From contig JAEZZG010000039.1 of assembly GCA_023442485.1 (NCBI GenBank), forward strand, positions 1 to 57,171: a stretch of 57,171 nucleotides of DNA, in the 5' to 3' direction. The translations under genes and the position numbers were made by a program. The stretch is from Actinomycetes bacterium. Its GTDB lineage: Bacteria > Actinomycetota > Actinomycetes > Propionibacteriales > Propionibacteriaceae. Each line of letters starts with the position of its first letter. The stretch's first letter is position 1. The notes under the pieces were generated by a model that was not told where the DNA came from, ran no database searches, and worked only from the letters and a program-made list of their open reading frames with translations. Of the stretch, positions 42,851-52,054 are shown piece by piece.

Positions 42851-42990
42851 ACCGGCCATGATACCTGGCGGTCCGGGCCAGGACCGGCCCTCGACGACGC
42901 CCCGCACCTCAATCATGGCTAGTGAGACCGCTAACAATCACCGGCTTCGCCACCTATCCTTGGATCTGAACCTGACGATGGAGGAGTGAC

Positions 42991-44004
42991 ATGATCGTAG
43001 ACATTGGCTTGTCCGGGCGGCATTTTCTCAAGGAGATGGACTTCACCCCCGATGAATGGGGCCGACTGCTTGACCTTGCTGCGGCGCTGAAACAAGCCAA
43101 GAGGGAAGGCTCCGAACCGCAGACTCTCGCGGGGAAGAACATCGTCTTGCTGTTTGAGAAAACCTCGACGAGAACCCGCTGCTCCTTCGAGGTCGCCGCC
43201 CACGATCAGGGGGCCCATGTGACCTATCTGGATCCGTCCGGGTCGCAGATCGGGCATAAGGAATCCATCGCCGATACCGCGCGCGTCCTGGGCAGAATGT
43301 ATGACGGAATCGAGTATCGCGGCTTCGGCCAGGACAAGGTTGAAACCCTTGCTCACTACGCCGGATGCCCGGTGTGGAATGGGTTGACGACGGAGTGGCA
43401 CCCGACTCAAACCTTGGCCGATCAGCTCACCATCGGCCAGCATTGCCCCAAGCCGCTCAACGAGGTGTCTATTGCCTTCCTCGGGGACTGCCAGAACAAT
43501 GTCGGCAACTCCTTACTGATGGGAGGTGCCTTGATGGGGATGGATGTGCGGATGGTTGGCCCTTCGTCCCAGACGAATTCACCCCAGGTGCTCCAGGCGG
43601 CGCGCAGTATCGCCGAAGAAACAGGTGCCCAGATCACCGTCACAGATGACCCGGAGGCTGGCGTGAAGGGGTGCGATTTCCTTTACACCGATGTTTGGGT
43701 GTCGATGGGGGAGCCGAAAGAGATCTGGGCGGAACGCATCGCAGCACTATCCCCCTATCGGGTTGATCGCGATCTCTTGGCCGCGACGGGTAATGACCAG
43801 GTCAAGTTCATGCACTGCTTGCCGGCCTACCATGATCAAGAAACCGAGGTGGGACGCCAGATCGCGGAAGAGTTTGGGCTAACCGACGGGGTTGAGGTCT
43901 CCCACGAAGTATTCGAATCCCCGGCCTCGATCGTGTTTGATGAGGCAGAAAACCGGATGCACACCATCAAAGCGGTGATGGTGGCAACCCTCGGTAAGTT
44001 CTGA
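42991..44004 (+). CDS. argF: Ornithine carbamoyltransferase
   Basis: The 337-residue enzyme joins carbamoyl phosphate to ornithine to give citrulline. The carbamoyl-phosphate loop is STRTR at residues 59-63, the HPTQ motif is at 137-140, and ornithine-binding HCLPAYHD lies near residue 272. The ATG has TGGAGGAGTGAC before it. The length is the 330-residue class found in both anabolic ArgF/ArgI and catabolic ArcB enzymes. No other arginine or deiminase gene is adjacent, so its direction of use is not shown. Confidence 0.95.
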   Translation: MIVDIGLSGRHFLKEMDFTPDEWGRLLDLAAALKQAKREGSEPQTLAGKNIVLLFEKTSTRTRCSFEVAAHDQGAHVTYLDPSGSQIGHKESIADTARVLGRMYDGIEYRGFGQDKVETLAHYAGCPVWNGLTTEWHPTQTLADQLTIGQHCPKPLNEVSIAFLGDCQNNVGNSLLMGGALMGMDVRMVGPSSQTNSPQVLQAARSIAEETGAQITVTDDPEAGVKGCDFLYTDVWVSMGEPKEIWAERIAALSPYRVDRDLLAATGNDQVKFMHCLPAYHDQETEVGRQIAEEFGLTDGVEVSHEVFESPASIVFDEAENRMHTIKAVMVATLGKF

Positions 44005-44025
44005 AACCTGAGCCTAGACATGACG

Positions 44026-44055
44026 AAGGGGCTACCACATCAGTGGTAACCCCTT
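44026..44055 (+). terminator. Intrinsic terminator after argF
   Basis: AAGGGGCTACCAC pairs with GTGGTAACCCCTT (one mismatch) around a four-base loop. A U-rich tail (CTTCTTAG) follows. Confidence 0.88.
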
Positions 44056-44114
44056 CTTAGTGTCTAACCGTGCCACTTCGCGAATCAATCGCGGAATGTC
44101 ACTCGACCTGCCAC

Positions 44115-46313
44115 TTACACACCTGTGGATGGAATGCCCGGCTTCGGCTTGGGAGTCTCAGTCGGAGCAGTGGTCGGAGGGTTAGTCGGTTTGGTCGTGG
44201 CATTGGTGGCCAGCTTGACAGCCATGTAGACGGTGTTGACGTTGTTTCCGCCGTCAGCAGCGATCTGGGCCTTGGCGTCGTCAACAGTGCGAGTCTGGAA
44301 GGTCACGCGGTAGACGCCGTCGCCGATCAATTCGTCCTTGATTGAATCAAGGTTCAGATCTGCCGGGATGGTGAGCTTCAAGGTTGCGGAGCCGTCGTCA
44401 GCAACAGCGACTTCCTTGGTCAACTCGACGTTGCCGATCTTGGCAGAGATGAAGGACGGAACCTTGCCGCCAGCAGAACGCATCAGCAGGGTTTCTTGGT
44501 ACAAGCCGTTGGGGACGACCTTACCGATCTCGACGGTGAAGGAATCGCCAGGCTTCAACGCGGTCTCGAGGGCCTTCCAGTCGGTGTGGACGGAGAAGCT
44601 GCGGTGACCGAAATCGGGAGAGACAGTCTTCTTTTCCTTCAGCCAGCCAACCCATGCTTCGAGGTCAACGCGTCCGGAATCCTTGACGTTCTTGACCTCC
44701 ATCAACGGGAACCAGTTGTCCGGTGCGGAAGTCTTGCCGCTATCGACCAGGAAGTTACCTGCACCGACGCGGTATACCTTGTCGCGCTTGATCGGGGTGC
44801 CGTTCACCCACACGTCAACGACGCGCTGGTTGAGCGGAAGAGTTTCGTCCATGACGACGCGGACGTTGTTGGACACTGCCATCTGCAGATAAGGACGCTC
44901 GGCATTCTCCAACGGCTGACCGGGGGTCTTCTGCTGCCAGTTGTAGTTGAACAGGTCAACGATTTGCTGGCCGGTGAGTTCGCCGGTCTTCAAGATGTTG
45001 GCGAAGGGGAGAATCGCGGCGGCAGCCTTGTAGGTGATATCGCCAGCCTTGAGGTCAGCGCGGGTACCACCGGGGTTCTGCAAAGCGATGAATTCGGGGT
45101 CCCCGTCGCTGAGGGTATCGAACAAGAAGTCCGCAACCAGGTTGGACATGGTCGATTCGAGGGAGCGGGACTTGCCGTAGCCTTCGGGGTCAGACGGGTA
45201 AGCCGGACGGGTGAAGTCGGCAGTGGCCTGGGCGACAACCTCGGCACCCTTGACGTCAGCGGTCTCGACAGCCTTCTTGGTGATCTCGATGATCTTGGCG
45301 ATACGCGGCAGGGTCGGATCAACGGTGACCTGATCGTCCTTAGCCGTCTTCATGATGTCAACGACGGGAGCGCCACACATGTCACCTTCGGAGGTGAGGG
45401 TCAGTTCAACCTTGGCCAGGTGTTCGGCGTACTGGCCGGCCTGGACGAAGAGCTGATCGCCGATCTGCTTGTTGTGGGTGAGGTGGGTGTGGCCACCGAA
45501 GACGAGGTCGATCGGGGCGCCCTTCAGGGTAGTCTCGGCAGCGACAACGTCGTCGTGGACGAGGGCGATAACAAACTCGGCCTTGTCCGGGGTGCCGTCA
45601 CCGTCAAGGTCGTTGGTGCCGGAGGTGACGTATTCGGCGTCTTCCTTCAGGGAGGTCCACGGGTTGGTGGACTTCATACCCTTAGCGGCGGTCTGGGTTT
45701 CCACAGCTTCAACGACAGCACCAATGACGGCAACCTTGACGCCGTTGTAATCCTTGTAGAACACGCGCTTGAGATCGCTGGAGATGGCAGAACCGTCGGC
45801 GTTGACCGCGTTGCGACCAAGCATGGTGATGCCCGCAGTCGTCATTTCATGCATGACGGACTTGACTGAATCCATGCCACGGTCGAATTCGTGGTTACCC
45901 AGTGCGTAGACCTCGAGGCCGGAGGCTTTGAGAATCTCGAGGGTGGGCTTGTCGTCATCAACAAAGGATTCAAAGGTTGAGCCACCAATGTTATCGCCGG
46001 AGGAGGTCGAGAGGACGAAAGAGTTGGTCGAACCCTCAACTGCCTTGCGAGCAGCTTCGATGGGCTGGAACATTCGGGCGGCCTTATTCAGATCTTTGGC
46101 GGTGCCGATACGTCCGTGGAAGTCAGTGGAGTTGAAAACAGTGAGCTTGGTAGCTTGATTGTCCTGGCATTCAGGGATGGTCTTGTCGACGATGGTTGCG
46201 CTCGGCAACACGGGTGCAGCCGATGCCTGGACCTGGAACAACCCGCCGGAAGCGACCAGTGCCGCACCGGCGAGGAGGGCCGTAGCTCTAGTCGTTACCC
46301 GACTCTTAGCCAT
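44115..46313 (-). CDS. Secreted 5'-nucleotidase (UshA family) with a C-terminal sortase-like motif lacking an anchor
   Basis: The 732-residue protein has a signal peptide (about residues 1-33). The metallophosphatase domain has NSTDFHGRIG (D64, H66), SGDNIGG and GNHEFDRG (N140, H141), then HDD and FGGHTHLTHN. The nucleotidase C-terminal domain has LQNPGGTRADL. A fibronectin-like and T/P-rich tail ends PKPKPGIPSTGV. IPSTG resembles LPXTG, but the stop comes right after, with no membrane helix or basic tail for sortase anchoring. It should release phosphate and nucleosides from nucleotides outside the cell. The start at 46313 has AAGGAG upstream. Confidence 0.92.
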   Translation of the reverse strand: MAKSRVTTRATALLAGAALVASGGLFQVQASAAPVLPSATIVDKTIPECQDNQATKLTVFNSTDFHGRIGTAKDLNKAARMFQPIEAARKAVEGSTNSFVLSTSSGDNIGGSTFESFVDDDKPTLEILKASGLEVYALGNHEFDRGMDSVKSVMHEMTTAGITMLGRNAVNADGSAISSDLKRVFYKDYNGVKVAVIGAVVEAVETQTAAKGMKSTNPWTSLKEDAEYVTSGTNDLDGDGTPDKAEFVIALVHDDVVAAETTLKGAPIDLVFGGHTHLTHNKQIGDQLFVQAGQYAEHLAKVELTLTSEGDMCGAPVVDIMKTAKDDQVTVDPTLPRIAKIIEITKKAVETADVKGAEVVAQATADFTRPAYPSDPEGYGKSRSLESTMSNLVADFLFDTLSDGDPEFIALQNPGGTRADLKAGDITYKAAAAILPFANILKTGELTGQQIVDLFNYNWQQKTPGQPLENAERPYLQMAVSNNVRVVMDETLPLNQRVVDVWVNGTPIKRDKVYRVGAGNFLVDSGKTSAPDNWFPLMEVKNVKDSGRVDLEAWVGWLKEKKTVSPDFGHRSFSVHTDWKALETALKPGDSFTVEIGKVVPNGLYQETLLMRSAGGKVPSFISAKIGNVELTKEVAVADDGSATLKLTIPADLNLDSIKDELIGDGVYRVTFQTRTVDDAKAQIAADGGNNVNTVYMAVKLATNATTKPTNPPTTAPTETPKPKPGIPSTGV

Positions 46314-46437
46314 AGGGATCTCCTTGTGGGATTTGAAAATGGTGGTTCCGGACGGAACCGAAGGTCACTTCCTACCCAATCGGATTTAAGGTCCCACGTC
46401 ACCAGTTTTAAGTAAATAGTTATCAAAATGGGGTTTA

Positions 46438-46479
46438 AAACTTGGTGGGGACGCCGTCACCGACGCCCCCACCAAGTTT
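46438..46479 (-). terminator. Intrinsic terminator of the DUF4282-like gene
   Basis: Thirteen-base arms AAACTTGGTGGGG and CCCCACCAAGTTT enclose 16 bases. It lies 18 bases beyond the stop of the leftward gene at 46497 and upstream of the nucleotidase start. Confidence 0.82.
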
Positions 46480-46496
46480 ATGGTCGCCACTAAAAC

Positions 46497-47126
46497 CTAG
46501 TCGGTGTGCTCGGCTTCAGCGTCGTCTTTTTTCTTCTCAGCCATCTTCTTGTGGGCCTCGCGAGCGTCCTGAGAATCGCGATGAATCTCAACGATCATCC
46601 GGGCAAAACCGCCGATAATCAAGACGAAGATCCAGCCGAAGAACAGCCAGAACAAAGACCCCGTCACAGTCCAGCCGGAGCCGTATTGCAGTGACGAGAT
46701 TAATCCCTGGATTCCCGTCAGCAACCAGTAGAGACCGAAGGCTGCGTAGGTGGTCAGAATAAAGAGCTTGCCGAAGTTGCGGGTGAGCGGCTTGGACGTG
46801 TTGAAATCAAGCAGTCCGCCGATGAACTCGCCGATCGCACTCGGGGAAGCATTGGGTGTAGGTTGGTTGAGCACCTGGTTAGTGATGTTGCCGACCTGGC
46901 CTTGGAAGCCTTGCATGGGCTGTTGTTGCCAACCAGTGTTTTCCCATCCCTGAGGCTGGGAAGGCTGAGACTGAGGCTGCATCGGTTGTTGTTGCCAGCC
47001 GGTGTTCTCCCAACCCTGGGGCTGGGCCTGCTGTTGAGGGTAGTTGGCGCTCGGTGCACTCTGTGGGCTAGGCACCGGGGAGTTGGTTGCGCCGAAATTT
47101 GCGTTGGGGAACTGATCGTTAGACAT
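46497..47126 (-). CDS. Membrane protein with Q/P-rich repeat N-terminus (DUF4282-like)
   Basis: The 209-residue protein starts with about 95 residues rich in glutamine and proline that contain a 15-residue tandem repeat, PQGWENTGWQQQPMQ, twice. Two or three hydrophobic helices follow (near residues 121-141 and 155-178), and the protein ends in a charged lysine/glutamate tail. The layout fits the small DUF4282 membrane family. The unit is named by similarity only. It has its own terminator. No enzyme motif is present. The repeat is identical at the protein level and nearly so in DNA, suggesting recent duplication. Confidence 0.8.
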   Translation of the reverse strand: MSNDQFPNANFGATNSPVPSPQSAPSANYPQQQAQPQGWENTGWQQQPMQPQSQPSQPQGWENTGWQQQPMQGFQGQVGNITNQVLNQPTPNASPSAIGEFIGGLLDFNTSKPLTRNFGKLFILTTYAAFGLYWLLTGIQGLISSLQYGSGWTVTGSLFWLFFGWIFVLIIGGFARMIVEIHRDSQDAREAHKKMAEKKKDDAEAEHTD

Positions 47127-47259
47127 GTCTCCATTGTGCAGACTTCAATGCGTGAAGTCACCTCTATTTCGTCTGCTTTGACTAAGAACACCCTCAACCG
47201 GGCGAAAAATAGCGAATTTGACCTCTTGAAGGGTGGGCTGGGCGGCATTAGTGGCGTTG

Positions 47260-48405
47260 ATGAGTCAGAATCGAATCATGTTCTATGCGACCAAAGCCAC
47301 CGTTGATCTCGGCGCTATCCGCGCCAATCTCGCCGCTGTGAAGTCTCGAGCAGGGTCGAGGGCGATCATGCAGACGGTCAAAGCTGATGCCTACGGGCAT
47401 GGTGCCGTCGAGGTGGCGTCGATGATCCAGAACTCGCGTTGTGCCGATTGGCTTGGAGTGGCCACAGTCTCAGAAGGTATCGAGCTGCGCTCTGCAGGGA
47501 TCACCTTGCCGATCCTGAAACTGTCTCACGCATTCTTGAATGAGATTGGGCCTGCGCTGACCAACAATCTGGTGTTGACGGTTGTGGATGCGCGAACCAT
47601 TCAGCAGGTGAACGCGGTGGCGTCCGGGTTGTCTCGGGTGGCGAAGGTTCATTTGGCGGTGGATACCGGGATGGGGCGGATCGGGTGCCGTCCTGAGCAG
47701 GCTCTGGATCTGGCCCGGTTGGTGGATTCTTTAGAGAGTGTGACCCTAGACGGGATTTTTACTCACCTTCCGGCGGCGGACTGTCCGGCCTCCAACGATT
47801 TCACTCATGCTGAACTGCAGCTCTTCGCCGACACCGTGCGGGGAATCACCGAGTGCAGAGGACGGGTCAAGTGGGTACACTGTGCGAATTCGGCGGCCAT
47901 CTTGGCCCACGATTTGGCTGAGACGACGATGGTACGTTCGGGGATCATGGCCTACGGCTATTACCCGGATGAGACGACCCCGCGCACCGTGGACCTATGC
48001 CCGGCTCTATCACTTTCGTCTCGGATATCTTTCATCAAACAGGTCCACGCTGGGGAATCAGTGGGTTATGGACGGACCTGGACAGCTAAGGAAGACACCT
48101 GGGTGGCGACCGTCCCGATCGGTTACGCCGACGGGTTTTCGCGACTGAACTCGAACCGCGGGTCGGTGCTCATTGGTGGCCGGCGTTACCCGGTGATTGG
48201 TCGGGTCTGCATGGATCAGATCATGGTGGATCTGGGTGAGCAAACCCCTCGAGTCGCCGTCGGCGATGATGTCACTGTGATCGGGCGTGACGGTGACGAG
48301 GTGATCACCGCTGACGATCTAGCCAAGATCGCAGGGACTATCTCCTACGAAGTGACCTCGCTGATTACCAACAGGGTGGAGCGAATCTACATCGATAACG
48401 GATAA
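47260..48405 (+). CDS. alr: Alanine racemase, canonical
   Basis: The protein has 381 residues from an ATG at 47260. The PLP-binding lysine is in QTVKADAYGHG (K41), the substrate region is DTGMGRIG, the cofactor-contacting arginine is in MVRSGIMAYG, and the second base tyrosine is in GESVGYGRTW. The family's M312-like region is GRVCMDQIMVDLG. It supplies D-alanine for peptidoglycan. The start could also be the ATG at 47278, as no clear ribosome site was found for either. A divergent racemase-like protein is encoded in the FemX operon, so the window carries two. Confidence 0.94.
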   Translation: MSQNRIMFYATKATVDLGAIRANLAAVKSRAGSRAIMQTVKADAYGHGAVEVASMIQNSRCADWLGVATVSEGIELRSAGITLPILKLSHAFLNEIGPALTNNLVLTVVDARTIQQVNAVASGLSRVAKVHLAVDTGMGRIGCRPEQALDLARLVDSLESVTLDGIFTHLPAADCPASNDFTHAELQLFADTVRGITECRGRVKWVHCANSAAILAHDLAETTMVRSGIMAYGYYPDETTPRTVDLCPALSLSSRISFIKQVHAGESVGYGRTWTAKEDTWVATVPIGYADGFSRLNSNRGSVLIGGRRYPVIGRVCMDQIMVDLGEQTPRVAVGDDVTVIGRDGDEVITADDLAKIAGTISYEVTSLITNRVERIYIDNG

Positions 48406-48455
48406 TCTCCAGAAGCAGCACGGGGTGGGTGCCGTAGCTCAACCCCAGGCTTTTC

Positions 48456-49181
48456 TTAATCACCCCTGGTGTTATCGCGTGGATCAATCTGGGTCTCGGA
48501 TGTGAGTTTACGCGACGGGAATTCACTCTTGGCATACCTGGCGATCTCGTAGGTGTGGTACCCGTCGGTCGCCGCCCCGATTCCTCCGCCTAAGACGGGA
48601 ACCTTCTTGACCGTCAACACCATGGCTTGTTTGCCGCCAACGACGGTAGACAAGGTGGTCGCCAGGGTTTCAGAGATGGCGCGGTCAAGGTCGGGGTCGA
48701 TCATAGGTGCCGTGGCGACAGTCAGTGGCGTCGACGGGAAGTGCCCTGCAGAGATCTGAGCCTCAACGGCGGTGCGACCAAGTAGACACATCGCAATCGC
48801 CATGCGGACCTGATGTGAATCAATGTCGTATCCGCGTAGGTGGGCGATGGTCCCGACCATATGGGCGTTGACGAGGGCCAGCCCGCAGATATTGGCCGGC
48901 AAAGAAAGCAGCGTCGTCGCAATACCACCCAGATTAGTAATGAATCCTTGGGTGCCCGACAGCGTAACGTGGCGACGGATGACTGCCTGGATCGCTTTCT
49001 CGGTGTGGTGGTGACGCCGAAGGGTTGCCTCTGCGTGATCCTTGGCTCCCTTGAGTTTCCAGACCCCTTCGAGTCCGAGCTCAACGAGCCGACTTGCAAT
49101 AGAACCGGCGGCTCCCGGTGCCATTCTGGGCGCTGCCGAGATCAGCGTCTTGGACAAGCCCGCTCCACGGGATTTGGCCAT
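48456..49181 (-). CDS. EcsC-family protein
   Basis: The 241-residue protein resembles the EcsC family: hydrophobic segments in the middle (GIATTLLSLPANICGLALVNAHM), an RGYDIDSHQVRMAI motif, and a glycine-rich VPVLGGGIGAATDGYHTYEIARYAK near the end. EcsC proteins are poorly understood membrane-associated proteins, named after a gene next to the EcsAB exporter in Bacillus. The ATG at 49181 follows AAGGAGGG. A longer in-frame start at 49304 adds 41 unlikely residues. It converges with alr. No exporter pair is adjacent. Confidence 0.84.
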   Translation of the reverse strand: MAKSRGAGLSKTLISAAPRMAPGAAGSIASRLVELGLEGVWKLKGAKDHAEATLRRHHHTEKAIQAVIRRHVTLSGTQGFITNLGGIATTLLSLPANICGLALVNAHMVGTIAHLRGYDIDSHQVRMAIAMCLLGRTAVEAQISAGHFPSTPLTVATAPMIDPDLDRAISETLATTLSTVVGGKQAMVLTVKKVPVLGGGIGAATDGYHTYEIARYAKSEFPSRKLTSETQIDPRDNTRGD

Positions 49182-49666
49182 CAACCCTCCTTGGTGCCAT
49201 GGCGCTGGACAGACGGTTGCCCGTCGGTGGCGGACTATCCCACCGCTGTGACGATCGTGTCCATCGCTGTGATTGGGTGCCGCGAGGAATCCACGGACCT
49301 TCAAAGAAGACCTGCCCGGCCTCGCAGTGGCAGGCGACTTCGACCGTCGATTCGGTTAGCACCAATCGTAATTCCCGGCCAGCCTAGTCGGCGTTGCCGA
49401 GAGAATCACGAGGTTAGGGTGCCTTCAAGGCAGAATCACCCCCTTTGTGAGGGGGCGAGAAGGTGTGGTTGCTGTCCTGCCATCTCGAACTGTAGAGCCC
49501 CGGGTCATCGTCTCGGGTCAATCGAGAAGGCTACGATGTGAACCCGGTGAGGAAGGCCTCAATCATCGGCTAGGCTTACCCGGTACCGTGACCCATGTTT
49601 TTATGGATGCTCAACCTTCAACGTGAGGGATTCCAGAAAACCGCCAGGTGTACCCCAGGAGGCGAG
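49182..49666. other. Divergent intergenic region upstream of gltA
   Basis: The 485 bases separate the EcsC-like gene and citrate synthase. TAGGCT at 49571-49576 could be a -10 box for gltA, with no matching -35. Frames present overlap in several directions and have no family features, so I treat the region as non-coding. Confidence 0.3.
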
Positions 49667-50947
49667 ATGGCTGAGAACTGCACGCTGACGCTCAATGGCA
49701 AGGAGTATGTGCTCCCGGTTGTCGAAGGAACCGAGGGTGAAAAAGCAATTGATATCACCTCTCTGCGCGCTCAAACCGGCCATATCAGTCTTGACCCTGG
49801 TTTAGCGAACACCGGGTCGTGTGCGTCATCGATCACCTTCATCGACGGCGACGCCGGGATTCTTCGTTACCGCGGTATCCCGATCGAGGTACTCGCAGAG
49901 AAGAGCTCCTTCGTGGAGACGGCTTTCTTGGTGATCTTTGGTCACCTCCCCTCCCATGCGGAGCGGACCCGCTTCACCGAGCTGCTTACTGAGGCAGCCC
50001 CTCTGCACACATCGATGGAGAAACACTTCGACGGGTTCCCGCCGAACGCTCACCCGATGGCAATCATGTCTGCGATGATCAACGCCTTGTCAATGCATGA
50101 TCGTCCGAAAACTACCGATGAAGCCTCCTTCGTCCAGGCGGCAGCCAAGTTGGTGAGTAAGGTGCGCACGATCGCCGCCGCCTCGTACAAGTCCTCTATT
50201 GGTGAGCCGCTGATCTACCCCCGCTACGACTTGAACTATGTTGAGAACTTCTTGCACATGATGTTCTCCCTCCCTTATGCCCCTTATGAGCCGACTCCTG
50301 AGGTCACCAAAGCCCTCAACATGTTCCTCGTCCTGCATGCAGATCACGAACAGAACTGTTCAACCTCGACGGTGCGTATGGTGGCGTCGAGTCAGGCCAA
50401 TCTCTATGCGTCCTGTTCTGCAGGTGTGTGTGCCCTGTGGGGTCCACTCCACGGTGGAGCTAACCAGCAGGTGATCTACATGCTGGACAACATCGCCTCG
50501 TCTGGAATGTCGGTGCATGACTTCGTTACCCAGGTCAAAGACAAGAACTCCAAGATTCGGTTGATGGGCTTCGGCCACCGCGTCTACAAGAACTTCGATC
50601 CTCGCGCCAAGATTTTGAAGTCCACCACAGACGAACTTCTCGATTCCTTGCATATTTCAGATCCGCTACTCGATATTGCTCGCGAATTGGAAGATGCTGC
50701 CCTCAATGACAGTTATTTCCAAGATCGTAAGCTCTACCCCAATGTCGACTTCTATTCAGGCATCATTCTCAGAGCTATCGGAATCCCGGTGAATATGTTC
50801 ACCGTGATGTTCGCCATCGGCCGCACCCCGGGCTGGATCGCGAACTGGCGCGAAGTCAACAAGGATGCATCCAGCCGCATTTCTCGTCCACGCCAGATCT
50901 ACACCGGCTCTGGTCTCAATGACTGGATCCCGAGGGCGGAGCGCTAG
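49667..50947 (+). CDS. gltA: Citrate synthase, hexameric type
   Basis: The 426-residue enzyme condenses acetyl-CoA and oxaloacetate. It has an N-terminal strand domain (LTLNGKEYVLPVVEGTEG), the substrate histidine in HADHEQNCSTSTVRMV, GPLHGGANQ, and the catalytic GFGHRVYKNFDPRAKIL. This is the type-II enzyme of Gram-negatives and actinobacteria. The ATG at 49667 is preceded by AGGAGG, so the upstream ATGs at 49595 and 49607 are rejected. It converges with the type VII genes. Confidence 0.96.
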   Translation: MAENCTLTLNGKEYVLPVVEGTEGEKAIDITSLRAQTGHISLDPGLANTGSCASSITFIDGDAGILRYRGIPIEVLAEKSSFVETAFLVIFGHLPSHAERTRFTELLTEAAPLHTSMEKHFDGFPPNAHPMAIMSAMINALSMHDRPKTTDEASFVQAAAKLVSKVRTIAAASYKSSIGEPLIYPRYDLNYVENFLHMMFSLPYAPYEPTPEVTKALNMFLVLHADHEQNCSTSTVRMVASSQANLYASCSAGVCALWGPLHGGANQQVIYMLDNIASSGMSVHDFVTQVKDKNSKIRLMGFGHRVYKNFDPRAKILKSTTDELLDSLHISDPLLDIARELEDAALNDSYFQDRKLYPNVDFYSGIILRAIGIPVNMFTVMFAIGRTPGWIANWREVNKDASSRISRPRQIYTGSGLNDWIPRAER

Positions 50948-50999
50948 GCCCGGCCCTGACCAGGTTGTCCAGGTAGACCACCTAGGCAGGTGCCGAGGG

Positions 51000-51290
51000 C
51001 TACGCCCAGCGGCTCTGAATCAAGCGCTCATTATCCAAATATCCGGTTGTGATCTGCGTCAACACTTGACCCATGCGGCCCACTACTTCACTCATTCTCT
51101 GGGCGCTCTGATCCCACAGATGCTGTTGTTGCTGGTAGGCCATGCGGGCCTCGCCGGACCACAACTGCAGCGAGGTCGTCAGGTCGGAGCGGAGCCGGTC
51201 AAGAACGTCGCGAAACTGTGATTCAGTGCGTTGAAGGGCCGAAATCCCGGCAGACATTGCCGCCGGATCAACCTTGGTGAAGTCAGACAT
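51000..51290 (-). CDS. WXG100-family type VII substrate (EsxB/CFP10-like)
   Basis: The 96-residue protein is two helices with a WSG turn at residues 44-46 (LQLWSGEARM). It has a C-terminal YLDNE, matching the YxxxD/E secretion signal. Such proteins leave the cell as heterodimers through the type VII machine. It is the last gene in the leftward run and is encoded next to the second WXG100 gene, its likely partner. No N-terminal signal peptide is present, as expected. Confidence 0.92.
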   Translation of the reverse strand: MSDFTKVDPAAMSAGISALQRTESQFRDVLDRLRSDLTTSLQLWSGEARMAYQQQQHLWDQSAQRMSEVVGRMGQVLTQITTGYLDNERLIQSRWA

Positions 51291-51319
51291 TTCACTCTCC
51301 TCTTTTCGTCAAAGCCTCG

Positions 51320-51622
51320 CTACAGCAACCCAAGAATCGGGTTGACGGCTTGGGCTTGTTCGGTTTCGGTGTGCTCGTAGTGGCGTTGGCTATCGACCAT
51401 GCGCTCATGGATTGATGACAAAGACCTCACCACCGCCGTCATGGACTGATCAAAGGTGGCGAAGGCGTGACTGAAGGCAGATGAAGCCCGTCCCACCCAG
51501 CCGGATTGCAGACCTGTCATCTCGGTAGCGAGAGAGCGTTGAAGTTGGGCAATGGCATCCGATGCTGAAGCCAATCGTTGCGCCGCAACCGCCATCGAGG
51601 CTCGATCAACCGTGGTATTCAT
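51320..51622 (-). CDS. WXG100-family type VII substrate (EsxA-like)
   Basis: The 100-residue protein has a helix-turn-helix hairpin with WVG at residues 42-44 (SGWVGRASSAF) and YEHTE near the C-terminus, the YxxxD/E signal. It starts 29 bases before its neighbour on the same strand and probably forms a heterodimer with it. Which protein of the pair is the EsxA-equivalent cannot be settled by sequence alone. Confidence 0.91.
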   Translation of the reverse strand: MNTTVDRASMAVAAQRLASASDAIAQLQRSLATEMTGLQSGWVGRASSAFSHAFATFDQSMTAVVRSLSSIHERMVDSQRHYEHTETEQAQAVNPILGLL

Positions 51623-51670
51623 TGTTGCCTTTCTTTGTTGGTGCTGATGGTCATAATCTCTGCGCTAGGC

Positions 51671-51979
51671 CTAGGTGTTGCCGGGTTCATCGTCAGGTTG
51701 TGGATAAAGGAACTGGGGTGCATTGTGGGCGAGAGGCTGAGTCGGGAGGGTCTCGTGGACGCTCATCTGTGGTGCCGCGTCGCTAGAAGGGGGCGAGGAG
51801 CGAATATAGGTCACGGCACCAGTAACGGCGACGGCAAAGCAGGCCATCGCGGCAGACCAGCCCAGCCAGGCAGCGAACCGATCTGTTATTCGCGAAGATC
51901 GTCGCCGAGTGACTAGGGCAAACTGATTTTCGCGCCACCGGAAAGAATCAGCCGAAGCGAGGATGTCGTTATCTGTCAT
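51671..51979 (-). CDS. Small single-pass membrane protein of the type VII locus
   Basis: The 102-residue product has a cytoplasmic N-terminus of about 40 basic residues, one membrane helix (about residues 42-60, AAMACFAVAVTGAVTYI) and an extracytoplasmic proline-rich tail. I recognise no family. It lies between the WXG100 genes and eccD on the same strand, so it may be a small machine component or chaperone. The ATG at 51979 has GGAG upstream; longer starts to 52027 are possible. Confidence 0.72.
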   Translation of the reverse strand: MTDNDILASADSFRWRENQFALVTRRRSSRITDRFAAWLGWSAAMACFAVAVTGAVTYIRSSPPSSDAAPQMSVHETLPTQPLAHNAPQFLYPQPDDEPGNT

Positions 51980-52054
51980 TCTGGTGGTCTCCATGACGAA
52001 GGGCGTACTCGCACCTGACGTTCCCAATCCCGTGACGTTTGGGTTTTCCGGGCC

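Noticed and set aside
44496..45869. A 457-codon open frame on the + strand, opposite the nucleotidase gene
   Set aside because: It has no family features, is rich in valine and glycine as antisense frames of GC-rich genes are, and lies wholly inside a well-supported secreted nucleotidase on the other strand.
46870..47050. CRISPR-like array in the repeat-rich Q/P region
   Set aside because: The repeats are two copies of an in-frame coding repeat without spacers, and no cas genes are present.
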